Assembly: GCA_023634235.1 (NCBI GenBank) | Contig: JAMKCF010000002.1 | Coordinates: forward strand, 8,688,722 to 8,752,721 | DNA: 64,000 nucleotides | Direction: 5' to 3' | DNA from: Pisaster brevispinus | Taxonomy: Eukaryota; Echinodermata; Asteroidea; Forcipulatida; Asteriidae | In this document: positions 11,488-22,553 of the stretch, piece after piece | Numbering within the stretch: position 1 is the first letter of the stretch | How the letters are laid out: each line of letters begins with the position of its first letter | Program-made: the position numbers and the translations under genes | Notes under the pieces: generated by a model | Told to the model about the DNA's origin: nothing | Seen by the model: the letters and a program-made list of their open reading frames with translations, nothing else | The model's database searches: none

Positions 11488-11825
11488 ACCTTACCATACT
11501 TGAGCGGGCGCGTGGTAGAGTGGATCGGCCACATGCCTAATTAAAATGTACCCGATTCTAGCACATTTTAATGTACCTATTCCAGGGGTTATGAGCATGC
11601 AAGGCATACTGGGAAAAATGGCACGGCAAGATCCATCACCCCCGGTAACGAGGTTGCGGGTCACCATACATGAGCAGGCCCGTTGAGTGGATCAAATGCA
11701 GGCCTAATTAAAATGTGCTAGATTCTGGCACATTTTAACCAAACAATTACAGGTGTTATGAGCGAGCAAGGCATGCTGGGGAAAAAAGACGCAGCAAGAT
11801 CGATCAACCCTGGGAACGAGGATGC
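11488..11825. repeat. Two tandem copies of a ~170-bp dispersed repeat
   Basis: Copy 1 (about 11488-11658) and copy 2 (about 11660-11825) share, in order, 'gcctaattaaaatgt', 'gattctagcacattttaa', 'ggggttatgagc', 'gcaaggcatgctgggg' and 'gcaagatcgatcacccc'. The last modules match the 10-kb palindrome and the repeat inside the LINE at 49.4 kb. The family is ancient and has no coding capacity. Confidence 0.65.
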
Positions 11826-12108
11826 ACTTATACCCCTTGCATTGACCGCTATCTTTGATGACAAACAATAGAAACGTGCACACGTGTTCGCGAACAACTC
11901 GAGCCCAATGATAGCTCTCCACGCGTGCCCGTTTCATCAGCAATGGCGGCCATTGCATGGGGTCTTCTTATGATTGTGTATGAATGCCATGAATACATCT
12001 AGTCAAATGAAAGCTCCTAGCTACAAGCCCCTGGTTTGTGTGGATAATTTCTTGAATTGTTAGCCCTGCTACGGGTGTTTACACTTAGCTGTCTTGCTGC
12101 GTAGGAAC

Positions 12109-12401
12109 ATAGAATGGTCATGATTTAATAGCAAAACCTAATGAAAATATATGAAGTATTTTGATGGGGTTTGTCATAAAAAAAATTAAAAACAAATTGT
12201 GTATCATGATGACAAGCAAAATAACCTAAAATACTGAATTGTATTCCATTACTTATCGTTTTATTGATTTTTAATAAACTATTATATGGGAAATTAAAGA
12301 CAAACCCAGGATGTATTTAAACTTATTACTTATTTAAATATTCACTTTAGCGACTCAGGCAAAACGATTTAAAGGAAAGGTTTCAATCATGACCATACCA
12401 T
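12109..12401. mobile_element. Candidate MITE, ~293 bp
   Basis: The ends 'atagaatggtcatgatttaa' (12109-12128) and 'ttcaatcatgaccataccat' (12382-12401) are reverse complements at about 17 of 20 positions. The interior is A/T-rich and noncoding. No target duplication was resolved. Confidence 0.35.
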
Positions 12402-12529
12402 CTAATGTGCAGGTCTATTTATTTTGTCCAACAATACCGATATTGTGCATTCCCTTTAAGTCCCAATCAATGTTTTAGTGAATTAGGGTGAATTGGAAAA
12501 CAATCAATGAGCACTGTACCTGGGTACCA

Positions 12530-13110
12530 GTGTTAGAGTCAAGTACTTTTATGTCGAGTATGTAAGTTTTATGTATCAAGTACTGCCAAGTACTATGGTA
12601 GCTATGTAATACTCAAGTATACATACTTGGGCCACTGAGACTGAGTACAAGTGTCCAAGTACCATGTATTCTGATATCTGAGAACTAAGTCCAACAGCTG
12701 AGTACCAAGTACTTGGATCTTGCACTACGAGTATACGTACTTCAGAAGAAAAACCTGCAAAATGAGGTGTAAATAATTGATTGATTTTTGATTAATTTCC
12801 AGGCGTCATTGATTGCTTGTTGTAATAACTATTTTTAAACATGAATACATCACAGACAATTTTAATATTAGTTTTTCCCAAGCTTTATTCCTCTATTCCT
12901 TGCATTGACACATGTATAGGAAAGCAGAAAGGGAAGTGCTAAACTGACCATTGGTACTTCAAACCAGAGTCCAAGTAAAATTTTAGTCAAGTACCAAAGT
13001 ACCTGACTTCAAGTCCAGATCATTTTTCAGTCAAGTATCAAGAATGGACTTCGAGTACAGGTATTTTGGTAGTCAAGTCAAATTACCATCCAAATGATAC
13101 TTGAGTATTT
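12530..13110. repeat. Low-complexity region saturated with AAGTAC / GTACTTGG
   Basis: Short motifs such as 'caagtac', 'gtacttgg' and 'gagtac' recur dozens of times at irregular spacing, for example near 12535-12735 and 12950-13110. It lies just downstream of the SLC33A1 stop codon, so part of it may be 3'-UTR sequence. Confidence 0.6.
12884..12889 (-). promoter_or_regulatory. Possible poly(A) signal for the SLC33A1 homologue
   Basis: AATAAA on the minus strand (plus-strand tttatt), about 370 nt beyond the stop codon at 13256. The assignment is positional only. Confidence 0.3.
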
Positions 13111-13255
13111 TACGAGTCTGAGTGCTACTACATTACACTGTACATAACATGGCAATGGAGCAGCTAAAAAAACAGCTAAATGTCCTTGAAAGCAAGTCTA
13201 ACAAACATATTGAAGTGTTTTTGAGTTCTTTGAAGTCCTATACAATAGTGATTAG

Positions 13256-13423
13256 TCATTGTGTATCAGGACACTTCCAATCTTCCTCTTGCAAATCTTG
13301 AAGTCTGCGAACTTTTTCTGATCTAAATATTAGCCAGGTGAAACCGATGATAAGACAAGCTATAAGCTCGATGTAATAGCCGTCAATATCAGTAACACAG
13401 TGTCCTCCTGCCTCATTACATGC
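13256..13423 (-). CDS. SLC33A1: SLC33A1 exon 6 (C-terminus)
   Basis: Starts after 'ttcctgcag' with ACNEAGGHCVTDIDGYY, then a last membrane segment ELIACLIIGFTWLIF. A charged cytosolic tail ends WKCPDTQ and stop, as in relatives that end with a WKC-type tail. Confidence 0.92.
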   Translation of the reverse strand, partial: ACNEAGGHCVTDIDGYYIELIACLIIGFTWLIFRSEKVRRLQDLQEEDWKCPDTQ

Positions 13424-16400
13424 CTGCAGGAATAACAAAACACATTCAGGACAATCAGGGAAATGAAATACTGCAAAGCAATTGAAAATATTCAACTGGT
13501 TGTGAGTGAACTTGTCTATCCATTGAAACCAAGGACTTTAAACAAAAAGGATCAGGATTAATGATGAACCAATACATGTACGTTCTCTGTTTGATTGTAT
13601 CATACATACAAACACATGTGGGAGTCGCTAAATAAAATTAAGTCAACAACTTTTCATTATTATTTATTTTCCGGGGAAGAGGGGGAGGGGGGATGTGTGT
13701 GCTAAAAAAGACATTCTGACATTAGAACTGCATGATGTACATGTATGCTGGAAATGCTCAAAACAGCAGGTATTCAGGGTGTACATTAGAGGGTCTTTTG
13801 AGGTGCTTGGAGGGGGGGGGGGTAGAAAAGATAAATCTCTGCTTTTAATGGAGGATGGGTGAGGTGAATTTAAAACCTGAAACTCCCTCAATGCCCCTTG
13901 AATATCATGGGCTCTCTCAGATTTCCCTAATAGCTCATAAAGCTATAAATGCCTTGCCATTACAAATAGCTTTTACCCTTACCTTAGCCTCAACTTTATT
14001 GTCGCAGTCCAACTCTAAGTTTGACTCTGTGCCTCCTACACATGATTTCCAAGTCAGAAAATCTACCATCCATAATGCTAAAGTTGATGGCCAGTTACCT
14101 CCGAGGTTCTGTACAGTGTTGAGGAGGGTCATATAGGTACCTCCTATGCGAGGGTCACTTATGCGTGCACTGAACGCCATGCTTGCTACAAACATAGAGT
14201 ACAATGGTATCTGTGGATAGGGAGGCAAAACAGTTCATTAGTTCTTTAGAGTTGTGTTTGAGCTGGCTATATCACCACATCCATTACAAATATTCAACTG
14301 TATGACAATTCAACACCAAAATTTAGACTCTGATAAGATTGGTAAACATGACTGGTGTCATGCTAACATCGTGTGGTTTGGGGGTACTGCATCAAGTCCA
14401 TCAACTTGCCACCCAATTGTTTGGACACTGATAAGATTGGCATGCTTGGCCTCTTGCTAAGAGTGGGTGGTTTAGGGTACTGTACCACATCCATTAAAAC
14501 ACTCCACTCTTTGGTAACTCAACAGCCAAATGTTTGGACTCTGAAAAGATTGGTATGCCTGGCCTCTTGCTAAGAATGTGTTGATTAGGGTACAGTACCA
14601 AATCCACCAAAATAATCCACTCTTAGGTAACTCATCAGCCGAATGTTTGAACTCCGATAAGAGTGTGTGGTTTGGGGGTTCAGAACCAAATCTATCAAGC
14701 TACTCCACTTTATGGTAACCCAACACTCAAATAATTGTACTCGGATAGATTTGTACGCCTTGCCCATTAACAAGCAATGTTATCTAGGCCTGCAGTACCA
14801 TTTCCTACAAAGTAAGTCAACTTCTTGAATAAGATTTCAGGGTGGAGTGGAGGTAGGTATTCTGAACAAGTGCTTGACCCAATGCCTTACCTGATAACAA
14901 GTGTAGACGAGGATTATCACAACATAATAGTACAAAGGAAACTCTCCGTTATCATCTTTCATTGATGGTGTCCACCAAACTATGAAGAAAAAAACTGTCC
15001 CGCCAATAAGCAATCTAGAAAACAAAACACAAAAGCTTGAGTCATAATTGTTTGCTATTAAACCATTTGACCAATCACTTGTTTGATTTCAAAGGATTAA
15101 TTGTCACTTGTTTTCACAAAGGAAGGGGCGTGTCATAATGTGTTAAGAAGGTTTTGAGATACTTGCAACAAAGGTGCTTATATCAAACCAAACAAATTTC
15201 CCCACATGACAGGACTTCAGAAAGCACCGAGTACACTGTGCTTAATACACATTATTTTATGGTAAAAAATAAAGAATATTGTTTTATCCCCTGTGCAATT
15301 AACACATCTATTAAATTGTTGTGGCGGGTAGAAATAGTGAACCTGAATAGTACCAGATTCCTGGGTAACTAGAAATAGTGAACCTGATTTAGTCCCAGAT
15401 TCTTGGGTAACGACAAAGAATGAACCAGAGTAGTACCAGGGTTTCTGGGTAAATTCAGACTAGAATCAGCAGAGTATAAAATGGGTTACTAGATTTAGAG
15501 AGCATAATGTTGCTGTATGTTAAGCAACACAATGTACAAAACTTTGCCCCAGCCACGGCTCTGCTTGCAGAGCAAAAACGCGAGCAGTGGACAAAATCTG
15601 TGATAAACAATTTCAGGTTACCATGGAATTTTGTAATGTACCCATGGGTACTTAACATAAACAAAAAATTCTTCCAATTCACAGCTATCGCAAAAATTTG
15701 GCTCTACCTCTGAGAGTTGAGAAATGCTTTTTGTCAACGAAACTATCATTAGGAAAACTTATCAAGAAATATTCAAGAAAAGTCACCTGAGAAAGTTCCA
15801 GCTGATTAGAGTGTCAACTTGCTATGACCACAGCAACAGAACTATTTTCATGCAGAACATAGACTCCTTCCCTGTTTACGCAGTGACAGTGTGTTTCTAC
15901 CGCACCTCTAGCAGCAGTATTCACAAACGGACACCACAGAAACTTTAATCTCCAAAATTCACCAAGGAGAGTTTCAGAGGTTCAAAATTGATGACATAGT
16001 TTTGTTGTTTTCTAATCAATGGGGGGGGGGGGGGACTCTTCAGACAAAATAATCACAATTTCACATCATGCTTGTTGCCCACAACTACCATTGACATCTT
16101 AATAACAAGGAGGCTTTGGGATAAAATGTACATGTCATTACCAAAGTATGACCCTATCTTTGAGAATTTCAAACTTACCTAATTGGAAATGCTTTTAGCA
16201 ATATATCTAGTGGTCTTGGTCCACTGGTGTATTTACTGATAACCCATGGAAGAAGAATTTGAAGAGGGACTATTGGGACAGCAAGTAGAGCTAACTTCTC
16301 CTTGGGAACACCTCCTTCGATTAGCTTGAGTCCCGTCACAGCATCTGCAGCTGCAAACCCCACCTGTAGAAAGGGGGACAATAAAATGTGAAACCGCGTG

Positions 16401-19400
16401 TTCTTCTCAGAACCACTACAACTCATAAAGAGAGTTTATATACATAATGGCTCCACAAACCTTACTAGATTGTATTGCCACTGTGCAAAATGTAGTATAA
16501 TAGGCAAAATTATCTAGAAAGATCTGACAAAAGTCACTTGTGAATATTTCAGCTGAAGACTGTATTGTTGGAAAAACAGCAAAAGACTGGCACAGTTTAG
16601 TGAGGCAGCAGCTAAGCTTAGTGACGGCAGGTACCAACCACACCTCCGGCTGCATTTGTGAAAGGACAGCAACGCTCAGAAATCTGAGAAATGATTTATG
16701 GTTGTATCTTTCGTTAGATTCAAATGTTTTTGGATGAAAACTTATCCAAACCATACTGTTACAAGAAAATCCTTTCTCAAAATAGTTATAACATCAACAG
16801 TTGCAGAGCTTCTCACCAAGTAAGTTTTTTATGGTAATTAATAGAAAAAAATATAATATCAATCTATATGATCCTACATGTACTTTTGGTTCGTCTTCGA
16901 TTTTTCATTTTCCAAGATGTTCAATTAAAACGGCACTGCTTTTGACTTTCTAACAATTCCTCCTTAAATGTACAGACCCATTTCTTGTTGACATTTTATG
17001 CCAGGTTTAAAATTTCCCTCTGAAGGAGTACCAAATACCATGACATTAAACACACTTTTAATGTGAGGTTAGAGACTTGTAAGTTTCTTTGTACTTTCAT
17101 AAGGACTTTTGGAGAAAGAGTGTCCCACAAAACTGAGTTTAATAAATCAAGCTTATATGTCTATATGTACATGTACAGTGTATGCATTTAGACATACACT
17201 GAGTAGTCATTCTACCACCCAAAAATTATGAGAATTCTTTTACCTGAGTTGGGCTTGAACTAGACAAATTTACTAGCATGGCATTTGAACCAACGACCTC
17301 TGGATTAGGGAATCGGGATCACACCCAAGTTTATGATACAACCTTGGAAACTGAAACCGAGGGATCACGTTAAGGGGATGCGACTTTTGTATTTCAAATA
17401 TCAGAATAAACCACAAGGGAAACTGACTGGGTGTATTTTAAATAATTTGGGGTTGAGCATAAAACTGAGTACCTTTCTTACCTTATAAGTTAATGCAAAC
17501 AGCATGTATGTTTTTATAGATGGTAATTTTAACAGTTTATAGAGTTGCATGTAAGTGCCGAGGACTCCACATTTCAGTTCATCCTCAGTGGAATGACCCT
17601 GCTTCTCTCGCTTTAGGAGTGCTACCAGCGTTGTTGTTACAAGAAACACACAAGCCCAGAAAAACAGAAAATCTGTCATGAAAAAACAAGGGAAAACATA
17701 ACAGTTTTTACGTTCAATCATTATAAATACAAAACAAAAACATACGTAGTACATAGCAATGAGCCATCTGCGACTTGTCAAAAAAGTTCTGTATGAGATG
17801 GAATGTCTGGTACGTGTAAAATTAAATTCTTGGTAAAAATTCTAATCCAAATTCCAAAAGTTGCTGTAGTACATGTGTATGGTTCAAGGGAACTTTTTTC
17901 TTACTACAATGTACAGTCATTTATGTACATGACACATGTAGTATGTCATTGCATTGATGAGCAGTGTAGAGCACCGGACTCCAGTTCTGGTGCAGTCAGA
18001 ACAGGGCTGGAAATTTACACTGGACCGCAGGCCCAAGGCCAGTGTTTGTAGCATCAGGCCAGTACATTTACAGCCAGACAAGTCCGGTAGTCTTGTGTTT
18101 TTGAATAATAGTACCTCACCTCATTTTTCAATTTAAAAATTATGTTAAAATCTTGACTTCGAGTTCGATAAATATCTTTCCATTTTGTTGAACAATGCCC
18201 CCTTTGTTATCCTCCTCTCTGTTCAACCTCCTGCTATCTCCGTGTGCTTTCATCTCTATCATCTATTTCCACTTGACTGCTTTTGTTACATCAGTTTACC
18301 TGTTAATGTTTGTTGTCTTGTCATTTAGCCTTTGAAAAAGACTCTGCTAGCAAGCTAGGGTCAAAACGTCAGGCCACTAACTATTTTTTTGCATCAAAGT
18401 ATTAACCATAAAACAAAAATCTTTCCTTAATGCTTCTTCAAACAAAAACAGTTTAACTGTAACACTCTGATTTTGTTTCTTCTCGTTTTGATTCAGGTCT
18501 TGCAGGAAATATTCTGGTCGAGAAAAGTAAACATTTTAAGCTAGATGTACATATAGTGGCTAAACCCTGCGGTCTTGTGGATTTTCCCCCCAAATTTGAG
18601 CCTGCAGAGTGCATTTTTGGGCCCTCGTCAAGGCACTTATGTCCTTGAACAAGACACTTTGTGTTGTCAGGTTGTGTAAGTCATGTAAAAGAAGTCAGTA
18701 CCCTTTTTCATAGAGTAGAGGTTTGAACCAGTGTTTTGCAGTTTTGGGGTGAATAATATGCCACGCCACCTTGTAAATCCTTTTACAAGGCGCTACAGGC
18801 TCATGTCATAATCAACATTGCGCAGAAAGAGTGGAACTTTGAACTGCAGATTATCAAAATACCCCCCACAAAAAAAGGTTATTACTGTAGCATTCTGTTG
18901 AATTTTGAAAGATGTTAAACAATAGAGCACAGTAAGAAAGCAACAACTCTGGTGCTTTATATACATTGCTGGTTCTAAGGTGTGTTTTTTCTGTCTGGTG
19001 GTTGTAATGCAAGCAGTACCTAATCCAACAACTTTGTTTACCCTGGGGTCCTTTTCCAAACCTCGGCTTCAGCTCCAGCTCCTGGTTGAGCTTGCTATCA
19101 GTTCTGGAGTAGTGTACATTTTAAACGGTGTTTCAACATAAAACGGAGGGAGCCCAGGGCTGAAACCCAAGCCAAAATTTTGAAAAACAAAATGAAACAA
19201 AACATTGTAGTGTAAAACATGTTACTACAGTGTATAAATTACCTGGTAAAGTCACAAGTCCATGAGGTTTTGACTCTGATCTCAAGTATTTATTACAAAA
19301 GTCTGCTGACTCAAGAGCAAGAAATACAACATTTCCAAGGAAATAACCTGCTGTTTGTCCAACTGTATTGCACGTTGATGCATAGCCAACATTCCTCTTT

Positions 19401-19987
19401 GATAGCATTGTAAGAGCCCAGCCATCCACAGCAATGTCTTGCGTTGCAGCTAAGAAATTCAGCATGAAAAAAACTGCAGTAAGGAAGTACACGTTGATTG
19501 GTGGTGAGTTTTCATCCACGTCATCAACATCACCAAGGATAGTAGACACATGGCTTGAGAGAAACAGCATAAAGAATCCAATTGCATATTGAGTTGGTAC
19601 TAGCCATGTTTTCCGACGACCAAATCTTGGCACGAACAGTGAGTCCACAATGGGAGCCCAGATGAGTTTGACGCTGAAGGGCCAGTACACAAAGCTAAAG
19701 ACAGCTTGTTGACTGTAGCTAACTTTCCGACTTTGTAACACAAGGGGAATACTCCCTGCTAAACCTAAAGGAATACCCTGTAGAACATAAAGCAGCAATA
19801 ACAAAAGAATACTTCTGTAGTCTCCTTTCAAGCCAGTTCTATTTGCTCCCATATCTAAATCTTTGTTTCCATCAATCAAAGAGCTCGGTGTTACATCACC
19901 GGTTCTAAATGTTAAGTTACTAATAATTGTCTGACTGTTGATGATCTCTGGCTTATCAGAATTCTGGTTTCTCTTTCTTGAAGGCAT
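13256..19987 (-). CDS. SLC33A1: Acetyl-CoA transporter 1 homologue (SLC33A1), six coding exons
   Basis: Multipass membrane carrier that brings acetyl-CoA into the ER/Golgi lumen, where it feeds acetylation of gangliosides and proteins (known role of the family). Joining 19243-19987, 17482-17672, 16179-16363, 14891-15014, 13983-14210 and 13256-13423 on the minus strand gives 1641 nt. That is 546 codons plus stop, very close to the ~549 residues I recall for the human protein. Every junction has GT-AG and matching phase (1, 0, 2, 0, 0). Family motifs include WAPIVDSLF, RRKTWLVPTQ, ATQDIAVDGWALTML, GQTAGYFLGN, VGFAAADAVTGLKL and GGTYMTLLNTVQNLGGNWP. About 11-12 hydrophobic segments are visible. 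An acceptor-like 'cttacattacag' ends 37 nt before the ATG (exon start ~20024), suggesting an upstream untranslated exon that was not located. The gene appears intact. Confidence 0.95.
13983..14210 (-). CDS. SLC33A1: SLC33A1 exon 5
   Basis: Starts after 'ctatccacag' with IPLYSMFVASMAF, then the conserved ISDPRIGGTYMTLLNT and NLGGNWPSTLALWMVD. It ends at GAGGCTAAG|GTAAG in phase 0 after a variable loop. Confidence 0.92.
14270..14790. repeat. Intronic minisatellite, ~100-118-bp units
   Basis: Lies in the SLC33A1 intron between exons 5 and 4. Units share 'tttggactctgataagattg', 'catgcttggcctcttgctaa', 'gtgtggtttgggggtact' and 'ccacatccattaaaacactc'. Five diverged units can be followed, with 'gataagattgg'-like cores near 14331, 14430, 14548, 14658 and 14745. 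Confidence 0.7.
14891..15014 (-). CDS. SLC33A1: SLC33A1 exon 4
   Basis: Starts after 'gttttctag' completing Arg, then LLIGGTVFFFIVWWTPSM and FPLYYYVVIILVYTCYQ, two membrane segments. It ends at CAG|GTAAG in phase 0. Confidence 0.92.
15330..15455. repeat. Three tandem ~45-48-bp units in a SLC33A1 intron
   Basis: The unit reads 'gaaatagtgaacctgaatag' then 'taccagattcctgggtaact'. Three consecutive, slightly diverged copies lie in the intron between exons 4 and 3. Confidence 0.7.
16021..16034. repeat. Poly(G) tract
   Basis: Uninterrupted G run in a SLC33A1 intron. Similar G runs occur near 13811-13823, 29448-29460 and 47188-47196. Confidence 0.8.
16179..16363 (-). CDS. SLC33A1: SLC33A1 exon 3
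   Basis: Starts after 'ttctacag' with VGFAAADAVTGLKLIEGG, then LALLAVPIVPLQILLPWVIS. It ends within an Arg codon (CCAATTAG|GTAAG), phase 2. Confidence 0.93.
17220..17325 (-). mobile_element. Probable tRNA-derived SINE remnant
   Basis: The minus strand reads CCTAATCCAGAGGTCGTTGG followed by TTCAAATGCC. This resembles the anticodon-to-T-loop part of a tRNA head, including an internal B-box-like GGTTCAAATGCC. It is too diverged for a cloverleaf, and no intact tRNA is claimed. Confidence 0.4.
17482..17672 (-). CDS. SLC33A1: SLC33A1 exon 2
   Basis: Starts after 'catgacag' with DFLFFWACVFLVTTTLVALL (a membrane segment), then a charged loop KREKQGHSTEDE. It ends at ACTTATAAG|GTAAG in phase 0. Confidence 0.93.
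17945..18090 (+). mobile_element. Probable second tRNA-derived SINE remnant
   Basis: 'gagcagtgtagagcaccgga' followed by 'ctccagttctggtgcag' resembles a D-arm/A-box and anticodon-stem region of a tRNA-like head. It lies in SLC33A1 intron 1. Confidence 0.35.
18300..18395 (+). repeat. Dispersed-repeat-like segment with short stem
   Basis: 'gcctttgaaaaagactctgc' then 'tagcaagctagggtcaaaac' then 'gtcaggcc' resembles the conserved 3' tails of some invertebrate retroelements. It contains a small CTAG-caag-CTAG stem. The class is uncertain. Confidence 0.3.
18590..18785 (+). mobile_element. Possible SINE body/tail in SLC33A1 intron 1
   Basis: 'ggcacttatgtccttgaaca' then 'agacactttgtgttg' resembles the conserved central domains of animal tRNA-derived SINEs. 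It ends near 'ttgtaaatccttttacaagg', a short hairpin. Confidence 0.35.
19243..19987 (-). CDS. SLC33A1: SLC33A1 exon 1 (start codon, first ~5 membrane segments)
   Basis: ATG at 19987. It encodes a polar cytosolic N-terminus of ~54 residues, then hydrophobic segments around residues 56-82, 93-117, 126-150, 162-192 and 199-225. A luminal acidic loop (DVDDVDENSP) is present. It ends CCAG|GTAATT in phase 1. Confidence 0.93.
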
Positions 19988-20139
19988 GGTAACTCAATCC
20001 AAAGAAAACTTATTCGTTCTTATCCTGTAATGTAAGTAGAAAACAAACTGGGGTTACATCATCCTTATTTAATATGAAATATGGAATTGGCCAGTGCAAA
20101 AGCTGGCAGGCTAGTAAATTGACAGACAGTCTTAGGGGT

Positions 20140-20545
20140 TTCATTGGCTCTTCATGGACAGATGGAAGTTAGAGGCAAATCCTGTGAAGGGCAAAGAGGT
20201 GCAGGTAGTTGTTTAGTCCAACATTTATTCATTCCTGCAAAGCTTCTTTGTGTTGAAATTTGTCACTCTCCCATCTGTATGAATGAAACATGGTGGTTCA
20301 ATATTTTATATTTTACTTTCTTATTTAATACTTGCTTTAATGACATGAATGACAATGTTTTAACTTTGCATTTTTTAAACCCTGTAAAAATTGTTTGTAA
20401 TTTCTTATTGTTTTATTTAAATGTAAAATTGTTTTCTGTCTCATGCTGGTATTCATGCAAGACCAGTGACTGCCAATGATTGGGTCACCCAGTTGAATAA
20501 AGAAATACATACATGTAAATAAATAAATAAATATAATATACCAGA
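20140..20545 (+). mobile_element. Retroposon 3' tail ending in (AAAT)n
   Basis: 'gtcacccagttgaataaaga' then 'aatacatacatg' ends in 'taaataaataaataaatata'. A unique body running into a short A-rich microsatellite is typical of a non-LTR or SINE insertion end. No reverse transcriptase is present. Confidence 0.4.
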
Positions 20546-21099
20546 TTAATTTTCAACTTACCAAAAAAGCATGATTAAGTTTGACAAAATTCATTTAGTG
20601 TACAAACTTGCAGGGTTCTTCCCAGGGACATTTTGGACCCAAATTTTGCAAGCTTGGCCGAAGCATGCTCAATTTAAAAACAATGTCTTTAAAATGGTTT
20701 TTGGTTTTAAAATCTCTAACTGTGCAATCTACACGGGTAGAGCACTTTTATGGTTTTATTATGAATGTTGTGAATTCTAACTACATTGTACACTTAATTT
20801 AACAATACAACAACCGTATACATTGTAGGTGCACAAGTTAAAACTAACAGATCTGAAAGCCCTGAATTATCAATTAGTGGCATGTTGTTTTTGATTTCTC
20901 ATTCAGTTCTAATTCAACCATATGGACTCCTTCCTCTGTGATTCAAGGTTTCAACTGTACAATATGTTAAATTTATGGTAGCGCATACAAGTACATGCGT
21001 CTCTGAAGAGATCTGTAAAAATGGTCAACTGGCACTGTTTGGGGCAAGTTAAAGTATTTGGGGTAAGCTTATGTTTTTTTATTATTTTTACCGTGCTGT

Positions 21100-21965
21100 C
21101 CCTGTAATCAATGGTGTGCTGCTCGCAACGCTGGTCCACGATAACTAACAGTTTAGGTATAAAAATATAAAACATTGATTATCAGTTAGCAAATGAACTT
21201 GCTCCAAGCCGTATTCTGGTAATACATGGTGGTGTGGGTCCTACTAAATACCGTCAACACACCCTCAACACAAAGAGTACCAACAACAAACCAACAACAA
21301 ACCAACAACATCTCCAATTATACATTTAAGAATCAACAAACAAGGCATAGAACTTTAAAGTATGGGCTAAAGGAGAATTTCCTTTGGTTTGAAGTTATAA
21401 TTAATTTATGAAAATGGAGTTTCATGTGAAAAAACCCCTCTAATTATAATGCCTTCTCACGGAGCTTGGAATGAAAAAAGTGCCATTCATAAGCCAGCCA
21501 TCTGCAACAAGATGCCCTTGGTTGTTCATATTGTACAAGCTCCATGAGGAGGCAAAATGGCGTCTAGCAGCTACATGTATGCTGCTTAATGATAATTTGT
21601 TTGCGTAAAAACCCTCCATTTCTACAAATGAAATACGGTAACCTCCAACCAATGGAAATTCTTCTTAAGCCCCTACTAATTTACTTTACAGTTCTACATG
21701 TATACCTCTTTCGTTGATTTAAAATGTATATTATAGGAGGTGTTGATGGTGTGTTGAGGTACCGGTAACTACTACTTACTAGTAGTGGTAGTAGTACCGG
21801 TATGCTGCGTGCAATGCTGGTGGACAATAATCAATTGCTTATCGTTTTATACGCAAACTGTTGGTTATCAATATCATGATTATTGTGGACCAGCGACCAG
21901 CACAACATTGATTACAAGGGACGACGGCGTAATACATGTAATATTTGCTATCGGAAGGCAACAAT
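21100..21965. repeat. Three related segments in direct and inverted order
   Basis: About 21105-21190 ('tgctgctcgcaacgctggtc', 'cacgataactaacagttt') recurs in direct order at about 21800-21875 ('gctgcgtgcaatgctggtgg', 'cgcaaactgttgg'). It recurs inverted at about 21860-21935 ('attgtggaccagcgaccagc'). Between them lie ACCAACAACAA repeats (21277-21310) and TAGTAG-type microsatellite (21765-21802). Confidence 0.5.
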
Positions 21966-22039
21966 TCTGAATAACGATGATAATTTTGCACGGGAATCGA
22001 TCAGAATTGGACATGTTGGAAGGAGGTTGAATGAAACCG

Positions 22040-22412
22040 ACGTTCAGTTGTTATTGTTTATAAACCATGATTAGTGAACACACGATTTTCTTGGTTTATA
22101 AACCATAATTTGTAAACCATTTTTTATGATGCTTTAACTTTTAAGTTTGTCATGTTTGTATGGTTTATCAACCATGTTTTATGTGCTTCATTCCACGTGT
22201 TATGGTGCTTTGATTTTCATGGTTTATAAACAATAATGGTCTATATAAACCCTGATTTATGATGATTTGATTTTCATGATTTATAATTATATTTTATAAC
22301 CCGTCATTATTAATATTACAAATTAAACACAAACCATGTTTTGCGATGAATTCAATTTCCACGGTTTATTATAAACCGTAATTTATATGCGTTTATGTAA
22401 ATTCATGGTATG
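22040..22412. repeat. Tandem palindromic repeat around GGTTTATAAACC
   Basis: About six diverged ~55-65-bp units carry 'tggtttataaaccat' and 'tttatgatgctttgattttc'. The core is itself a palindrome, so each unit can form a small hairpin. Confidence 0.65.
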
Positions 22413-22413
22413 T

Positions 22414-22553
22414 AGGAAAAATTTCCGCAGCCTGCCACCACTTTTTTCACTCATTTGTACCCAAAGGAATATCTCATTTGTGAGTAATTAGTATTTCATA
22501 TTAACGAACATGACGAATGAAAAAGTGGTGGCTGGATACGGAAATTTTTCCCC
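22414..22553. mobile_element. MITE-like hairpin element, ~140 bp
   Basis: The left arm 'aggaaaaatttccgcagcct' then 'gccaccacttttttca' mirrors the right arm 'tgaaaaagtggtggctggat' then 'acggaaatttttccc'. The arms are ~36 bp with few mismatches around a ~65-bp core. Confidence 0.6.

Noticed and set aside
17230..17300. A functional tRNA gene
   Set aside because: Only a T-loop/B-box-like part is visible; no acceptor stem or full cloverleaf could be drawn. Kept as a SINE remnant.
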